Of a stretch of DNA of 9,211 nt, positions 6,055-9,211 are shown one piece after another (the first letter of the stretch is position 1; the number at the start of each line of letters is the position of its first letter). Under the pieces are notes generated by a model that was not told the origin of the DNA, searched no databases, and worked only from the letters and a program-made list of their open reading frames with translations. The stretch comes from Lachnospiraceae bacterium (GTDB taxonomy: Bacteria > Bacillota > Clostridia > Lachnospirales > Lachnospiraceae), in contig SFEV01000083.1 in assembly GCA_004557975.1 (NCBI GenBank), positions 1 to 9,211 of the forward strand, given 5' to 3'. The translations under genes and the position numbers were made by a program.

Positions 6055-6673
6055 CCTGCCCCTCCTCTGTTTTCAGAAATGCAAAAGGCTCCTCATCATG
6101 AAGAAAATGGAGCAGCATGTAAGAGCAGACAATCGCCACTCTCTCTTCTCTCAGAATCCGGCGCACCTCATCACGGTCGGCAAGAACCACCTCAATCTCC
6201 TCGGAATCCTCCAGAAGGTCGGAGCTGATCTCGCCATCTGCATAGCCGTAAACAGTCCCGCAGCATTCATCTGTCATGCCTATCGTCGTATAATACGGCT
6301 TCTCAAACATTTTATCCACCTGAATCGGGTGAAGCGTCAATCCCGTCTCTTCCTTCATCTCACGGACTGCCGATGCATGGTAATCCTCTCCCGGCTCCAC
6401 AAGTCCTGCCGGAAATTCATAAATATAGCCGTCAATGGCATAACGGTACTGTCTGATCAGGACAACTCTGTCCCTTTTTTCTCCGTAAAGGCTGTAAATA
6501 ATCACTCCGTCTGCCATCTGCTGCTTTCTCGACATCTCCAGACCTTCCGCCGTCTTTGCCCTGGAAGCCACATAATACTTCCTCGCATTTCCTCTGCGGT
6601 CCTCCACATCCATATCATACAGGTTCACAAAAGGATTCTCTGTCACCTGCGTAATCTTTTTAATCCCTGGCAT
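6044..6673 (-). CDS. NUDIX hydrolase, ADP-ribose pyrophosphatase type
   Basis: A 209-residue cytosolic hydrolase. Seen: a complete NUDIX box at 90-112, starting GLVEPGE (G90, E96) and ending REMKEETGL (R104, E105, E108, E109, G111), matching GX5EX7REUXEEXGU. The preceding RQYRYAIDGYIYEFPAG is typical of ADP-sugar pyrophosphatases, which split ADP-ribose to AMP and ribose 5-phosphate using Mg2+. The exact substrate cannot be read from sequence. It is the first gene of the tight run leading to tsaE-tsaB-rimI, with GGAG 7 bases before the ATG. The operon promoter should lie between the ribU terminator and this start (6674-6763), but I see no clear -35/-10 pair there. Confidence 0.9.
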   Translation of the reverse strand: MPGIKKITQVTENPFVNLYDMDVEDRRGNARKYYVASRAKTAEGLEMSRKQQMADGVIIYSLYGEKRDRVVLIRQYRYAIDGYIYEFPAGLVEPGEDYHASAVREMKEETGLTLHPIQVDKMFEKPYYTTIGMTDECCGTVYGYADGEISSDLLEDSEEIEVVLADRDEVRRILREERVAIVCSYMLLHFLHDEEPFAFLKTEEGQDEK

Positions 6674-6763
6674 ATTATTTCTCCTTTTCTGTCAGCCGTA
6701 TTCAAGCAGGTACGCACATGATCCGTCAGGCATCCATACAGAACTGCCAGTTTCCTGATGCGA

Positions 6764-6800
6764 TAAAAATAGCTGCAGAATATCAGCTATCCTGCAGCTT
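6764..6800 (-). terminator. Intrinsic terminator after ribU
   Basis: On the minus strand a perfect 8-bp stem, AGCTGCAG (6792-6799) with CTGCAGCT (6771-6778), has a 13-base loop and is followed by ATTTTTAT. It lies 42 bases past the ribU stop and separates ribU from the NUDIX-tsa operon on the same strand. Confidence 0.85.
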
Positions 6801-6841
6801 TCACACGACACGCTCTTATCTGTGAGCCATCTCTTCTCCGG

Positions 6842-7606
6842 TCAGCCCTCTGCCAGATGGCTGCGCTCCGGGACCTGCTCCTGTGCGGTATTATGCAAAA
6901 CTCGACTGATTCGTTTATATAATACCATAGTCGGCACAGAAATCAATACACCTTTTATCAGATTCAGCGGCGCAACTGCCAGCAGAACAAGCATATTCAC
7001 ACTCGTAATGGCCGGATTGATCGCCGTTCCCATCCCCACAATCACGTCAAGGGGCATGCCGTAGAGTTTCGAAAATGCCGGGAGAAGATAAACAGCGTTG
7101 AACATGCTTCCGAAAACCGTCATGACAACGGTTCCTGTCACAAGCCCCGCCACCGCAGTCTTCCTCGTCTTTTTCAGATGGTATACGATGGATGCCGGAA
7201 CTGCGAATGAGCATCCCACCACGAAATTGGCCAGATCCCCCACAAAGGCAGTGGATGTCCCTTTTACTACGAGCTTCAGCAGAATCTTGACCAGCTCAAT
7301 AATGATGCCGCCCACAGGTCCAAGATAAAACGCTCCGATCATTACCGGAATCTCGCTGAAGTCCAGCTTGTAAAATCCCGGTGCCAGAAACGGAATCGGA
7401 AAATCAAACAGATGCAGAATCATCGCAAGTGCTCCCAGCATCGCGCATATGGTGATGTACCTCGTTTTCTTTACCTTAGCCAGGTTTTCCCGCAGAAGTT
7501 TTGCTTCCACCAGACCGGCCACTGCCACAATCGCCAGAACCACGAGTGCGCAGATTCCCAAAAACTGCAGATTTTCTCCGATTGCCTGTAAAATTCCTGT
7601 TCCCAT
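6842..7606 (-). CDS. ribU: Riboflavin ECF transporter S component (RibU-type)
   Basis: The substrate-binding membrane subunit of an energy-coupling factor importer, expected to take up riboflavin together with EcfT and EcfA subunits encoded elsewhere. The 254-residue product is hydrophobic, with an extra N-terminal helix (about 14-34) ahead of a core of five to six membrane segments. Seen: KLDFSEIP (80-87), the GPVGGIIIELVKILLK helix (96-111) and GTSTAFVGDLANFVVG (116-131), which fit RibU. The FMN riboswitch in its leader is the strongest support for riboflavin over another vitamin. AAAGGAG lies 7 bases before the ATG. It appears to be a one-gene unit closed by the terminator at 6764-6800. 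High FMN should switch it off. Confidence 0.92.
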   Translation of the reverse strand: MGTGILQAIGENLQFLGICALVVLAIVAVAGLVEAKLLRENLAKVKKTRYITICAMLGALAMILHLFDFPIPFLAPGFYKLDFSEIPVMIGAFYLGPVGGIIIELVKILLKLVVKGTSTAFVGDLANFVVGCSFAVPASIVYHLKKTRKTAVAGLVTGTVVMTVFGSMFNAVYLLPAFSKLYGMPLDVIVGMGTAINPAITSVNMLVLLAVAPLNLIKGVLISVPTMVLYKRISRVLHNTAQEQVPERSHLAEG

Positions 7607-7680
7607 TTTTGTTCTCCTTTTCTACGAATAATATTGATTCAAGAAAAGTTCTTCTGTTGAGGCAGAGACTGTTTTATACG

Positions 7681-7725
7681 AAAAAATAGCTGCCGGAAAT
7701 TTCAGATAAAATCTCCGGGCAGCTA
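7681..7725 (-). terminator. Riboswitch-controlled intrinsic terminator in the ribU leader
   Basis: On the minus strand AGCTGCCCGGA pairs with TCCGGCAGCT (one bulged C) around an AT-rich loop and is followed by TTTTTT (7681-7686). It lies about 30 bases after the FMN aptamer and 75 bases before the ribU ATG, the usual place for an expression-platform terminator. The competing antiterminator pairing is expected between aptamer and hairpin, but I could not identify it with confidence. Confidence 0.88.
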
Positions 7726-7751
7726 AAATATCGCACCACAAATGCTCTGCT

Positions 7752-7873
7752 TTCTTCTCTCATCCAGACTATACTGTCGGTTCCGGAATTCATCGTCTGA
7801 TGTCACCAGATCAGCCGCTTACGCGGGTCGCGGACTATACCGCCGGTGGGGAATCACACCCCGCCCCGAAGAA
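7752..7873 (-). ncRNA. FMN riboswitch (RFN element)
   Basis: Read on the minus strand, the aptamer opens with TTCTTCGGGGCGGGGTG, continues with GATTCCCCACCGGCGGTA, has the inner AGTCCGCGACCCG and GACCCGCGTAAGCGGC helix region, then GATCTGGTGACATCAGA, TTCCGGAACCGACAGTATAG and the closing TCTGGATGAGAGAAGAA. These are the conserved blocks of the FMN aptamer in the right order. The P1 stem pairs TTCTTC (7868-7873) with GAAGAA (7752-7757). Known: FMN binding favours termination or blocks translation of riboflavin synthesis and uptake genes. Here a terminator follows, so control is most likely at transcription. This leader together with the rest of 7607-7992 accounts for the gene-free stretch between ribU and the integrase. 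Confidence 0.97.
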
Positions 7874-7892
7874 CAACTCTTAAATTGTGGAT

Positions 7893-7921
7893 ATTATAAC
7901 CTGATTTCACAGGATTTTCAA
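7893..7921 (-). promoter_or_regulatory. Promoter of the FMN riboswitch-ribU unit
   Basis: On the minus strand, -35 TTGAAA (7916-7921) and -10 TATAAT (7893-7898) have a 17-base spacer. Transcription should start near 7886, some 13 bases before the riboswitch P1 stem. The inverted repeat at 7922-7943 abuts the -35 box. Confidence 0.88.
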
Positions 7922-7943
7922 GCATTATTTTTGATAATAATGC
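7922..7943. repeat. AT-rich inverted repeat abutting the ribU -35 box
   Basis: GCATTATT (7922-7929) and AATAATGC (7936-7943) form a perfect 8-bp inverted repeat with a 6-base loop. It lies between the integrase stop and the ribU promoter. No T-tract follows on either strand, so it is a poor terminator. An operator, an element end or target-site feature, or chance are the options. Confidence 0.45.
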
Positions 7944-7992
7944 ACAAATTTGGAGGCTGTTTTTACGTAAATCTACGTCAGTGTCCGCCACT

Positions 7993-9211
7993 CTACGACA
8001 GATTGGTGTAAAAATTGGTGTAAATTTTCTGCCACTCTTCATATTTTCCCATCTCCCTCTTTGCACGCTCTAAATCCGTATGATTATACACTTTTATCGC
8101 GGTTTTGGGGCTTGAGTGTCCCATTAGATACTGCACAGTTTTGATGTCAAGACCAGATTCGGCATATCTTGTACAAGCTGTATGTCGCAGAATATGTGGG
8201 GAAATATGCGGTAAATGTACGTCACGCACGGAATTCATATCTTCAAACCGTTTTAGCATACTCCTTATATTACTTGGAAAAATATTCTTTCCGGTTCTTG
8301 TTGATACAAATACAAAATCCCTATACCCATCAACCTGGAATGATGCATCTTTTTTAATGCGCAGCCATTCGCTACGCTGCATCATAAATAAATCATATAC
8401 TCTTTGCGTCATTGGAATTACTCGCTCTCCGCTTTTTGTTTTGGTTTTCCCTTTCTTCTTATTCTTTTTGCCATCAATACAGTACAGTTTCATTTCGCCA
8501 TTGATTCTTCTATACTGCAATTGGTGATTAACACTGATTGTTCGATTATGCATATCAACATCATTCCATGTTAATCCTATTATCTCGCTAATACGCATTC
8601 CTGTATAAAGCATAATTGCAAATAACGGATAGTGATGTTTCATGCGCGGTCGGAGCATAATTCTCGCCAGAAACTCATTCTCTTGCTCTGGAGTCAACGC
8701 ATATTTTATTTCATCTTCGACAGGATATTCTTTCATGCACGCATCAGATGGATTTTTTCGAATGATATCATCGTCAACTGCAAGCTGCAATGCTGGATGA
8801 ATTATCTTATGTAAAATATGTATTGTACCATTGCTCAAATCCTCTTCTTCCGACTGCCGCTTATAAAACAGAAGTACATCCGATTTTTTTAAATCAATCA
8901 CTCTTTCATCTGCGATCGGATCATCCATTATAATATGTTTGAAATAATACTGATAATTCTCCGACGTACTGTCTGCCAAAGTAGCCTTTGTCTCAAAATA
9001 ACGCGAAATCTGTTGACCTAAAGTAATATTTTCACGCCTTATCCCTTGCAACACCTCAAGTTTTATCTGGTTCTCCTGTCTTCTCAATCCCTCCAATGTC
9101 GAGTCATAAACACACTGTCTCGTGCCAGATATATCAGTCCAACGATACATATATGTATTGTCTGATCTCTGTGATTCTCCAGTCTTTAAGACTCTACCTC
9201 TGTTATCTTTT
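7993..9211 (-). CDS. Tn916-family tyrosine integrase (5' end beyond the window)
   Basis: A site-specific recombinase that integrates and excises a mobile element. Counted from the ATG at 9148-9150, the catalytic residues are R186 (TGMRISE), K239 (TKSGERVIP), H319 and R322 (HILRHT), H345 (MGHSSP) and nucleophile Y355. A SAM-like core-binding domain lies at about 40-135. That ATG is not the true start: the frame stays open for 20 more codons to the edge and encodes DNRGRVLKTGESQ and a DNTYMYRW segment, the arm-binding N-terminal domain of Tn916 integrase (AP2-like). So the gene is partial, lacking only a few N-terminal residues. The sequence is AT-rich (33% GC in 8461-8520, counted by hand, against 58% in 4621-4680), which suggests transfer. 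The C-terminus points to the conserved chromosome, so the element should extend to the right. Confidence 0.95.
   Translation of the reverse strand, partial: KDNRGRVLKTGESQRSDNTYMYRWTDISGTRQCVYDSTLEGLRRQENQIKLEVLQGIRRENITLGQQISRYFETKATLADSTSENYQYYFKHIIMDDPIADERVIDLKKSDVLLFYKRQSEEEDLSNGTIHILHKIIHPALQLAVDDDIIRKNPSDACMKEYPVEDEIKYALTPEQENEFLARIMLRPRMKHHYPLFAIMLYTGMRISEIIGLTWNDVDMHNRTISVNHQLQYRRINGEMKLYCIDGKKNKKKGKTKTKSGERVIPMTQRVYDLFMMQRSEWLRIKKDASFQVDGYRDFVFVSTRTGKNIFPSNIRSMLKRFEDMNSVRDVHLPHISPHILRHTACTRYAESGLDIKTVQYLMGHSSPKTAIKVYNHTDLERAKREMGKYEEWQKIYTNFYTNLS
8002..8024. repeat. Tandem 11-base repeat at the integrase 3' end
   Basis: ATTGGTGTAAA occurs at 8002-8012 and 8014-8024, one base apart. 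On the minus strand it encodes the YTNFYTN tail of the integrase. Known: Tn916-type and phage integrases bind short direct repeats (arm-type sites) near the element ends. Inference: these may be such sites. Confidence 0.5.

Noticed and set aside
4918..6228. Long plus-strand open frame of 436 codons
   Set aside because: It runs antisense across tsaB, tsaE, the YcxB-like gene and part of the NUDIX gene, all with clear family motifs. Its product is rich in Leu, His, Arg and Cys with no recognisable domain, as expected of a shadow frame.
6674..6763. Promoter for the NUDIX-tsa operon
   Set aside because: One should exist here, but the best -35/-10 pairs (for example CTGACG with a weak -10) are too poor to claim.
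7922..7943. Inverted repeat as integrase terminator
   Set aside because: The sequence after the hairpin on the minus strand is TTGAAAATCC, not a U-tract, and the stem is mostly A-T.
7854..8066. Minus-strand 70-codon frame across the integrase end and riboswitch start
   Set aside because: It covers the ribU promoter and the first part of the FMN aptamer, so it cannot be under normal coding constraint.
1..9211. CRISPR array or restriction/defence system
   Set aside because: No regularly spaced repeats longer than about 11 bases were seen, and no nuclease, methylase or toxin-antitoxin motifs appear in the minus-strand genes. The rest of the mobile element lies outside the window.

Overview
The window looks like a piece of a Gram-positive Clostridia chromosome, most likely Lachnospiraceae (Clostridium cluster XIVa). 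This is inferred from strong AGGAGG-type ribosome binding sites, sigma-A promoters of the TTGACA-N17-TATAAT type, tRNA genes without encoded CCA, an FMN riboswitch in front of a ribU-type ECF gene, and a Tn916-like integrase. I name no genus. Every gene I can support is on the minus strand, so transcription runs from high to low coordinates.

Right edge (about 7922-9211): the 3' part of a Tn916-family tyrosine integrase. It is AT-richer than the rest, and its frame stays open through the right window edge. This is very probably the end of an integrative element lying mostly outside the window. It stops about 70 bases short of the promoter of the next unit.

Riboflavin unit (6764-7921): a near-consensus promoter, an FMN riboswitch aptamer, an intrinsic terminator in the leader, the riboflavin ECF S-component gene ribU, and a second terminator that closes the unit.

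Housekeeping cluster (517-6673): a NUDIX hydrolase, a YcxB-like membrane protein, tsaE, tsaB, rimI, a degenerate or undescribed small reading frame, a small double-CxxC protein, rnz (RNase Z), tsaD and ispD. Spacing is tight at most junctions, with two 11-base overlaps. TsaB, TsaD and TsaE are three of the four bacterial proteins that make t6A on ANN-decoding tRNAs. RNase Z trims tRNA 3' ends, RimI acetylates ribosomal protein S18, and IspD belongs to the MEP isoprenoid pathway. The theme is tRNA and ribosome maturation. TsaC/Sua5 is not in the window.

Left edge (1-468): a strong promoter drives two tRNA-Ser genes (anticodons UGA, then GGA). Neither encodes CCA, so they are expected substrates of an RNase Z like the one encoded nearby. 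A second strong promoter then fires leftwards out of the window into a leader with a 5' hairpin and boxA-like sequence, which looks like the start of a ribosomal RNA operon.

The least explained part is 3418-3916. There, one reading frame holds protein-like sequence interrupted by a TGA and apparently separated from its start codon by one base in an A-run.
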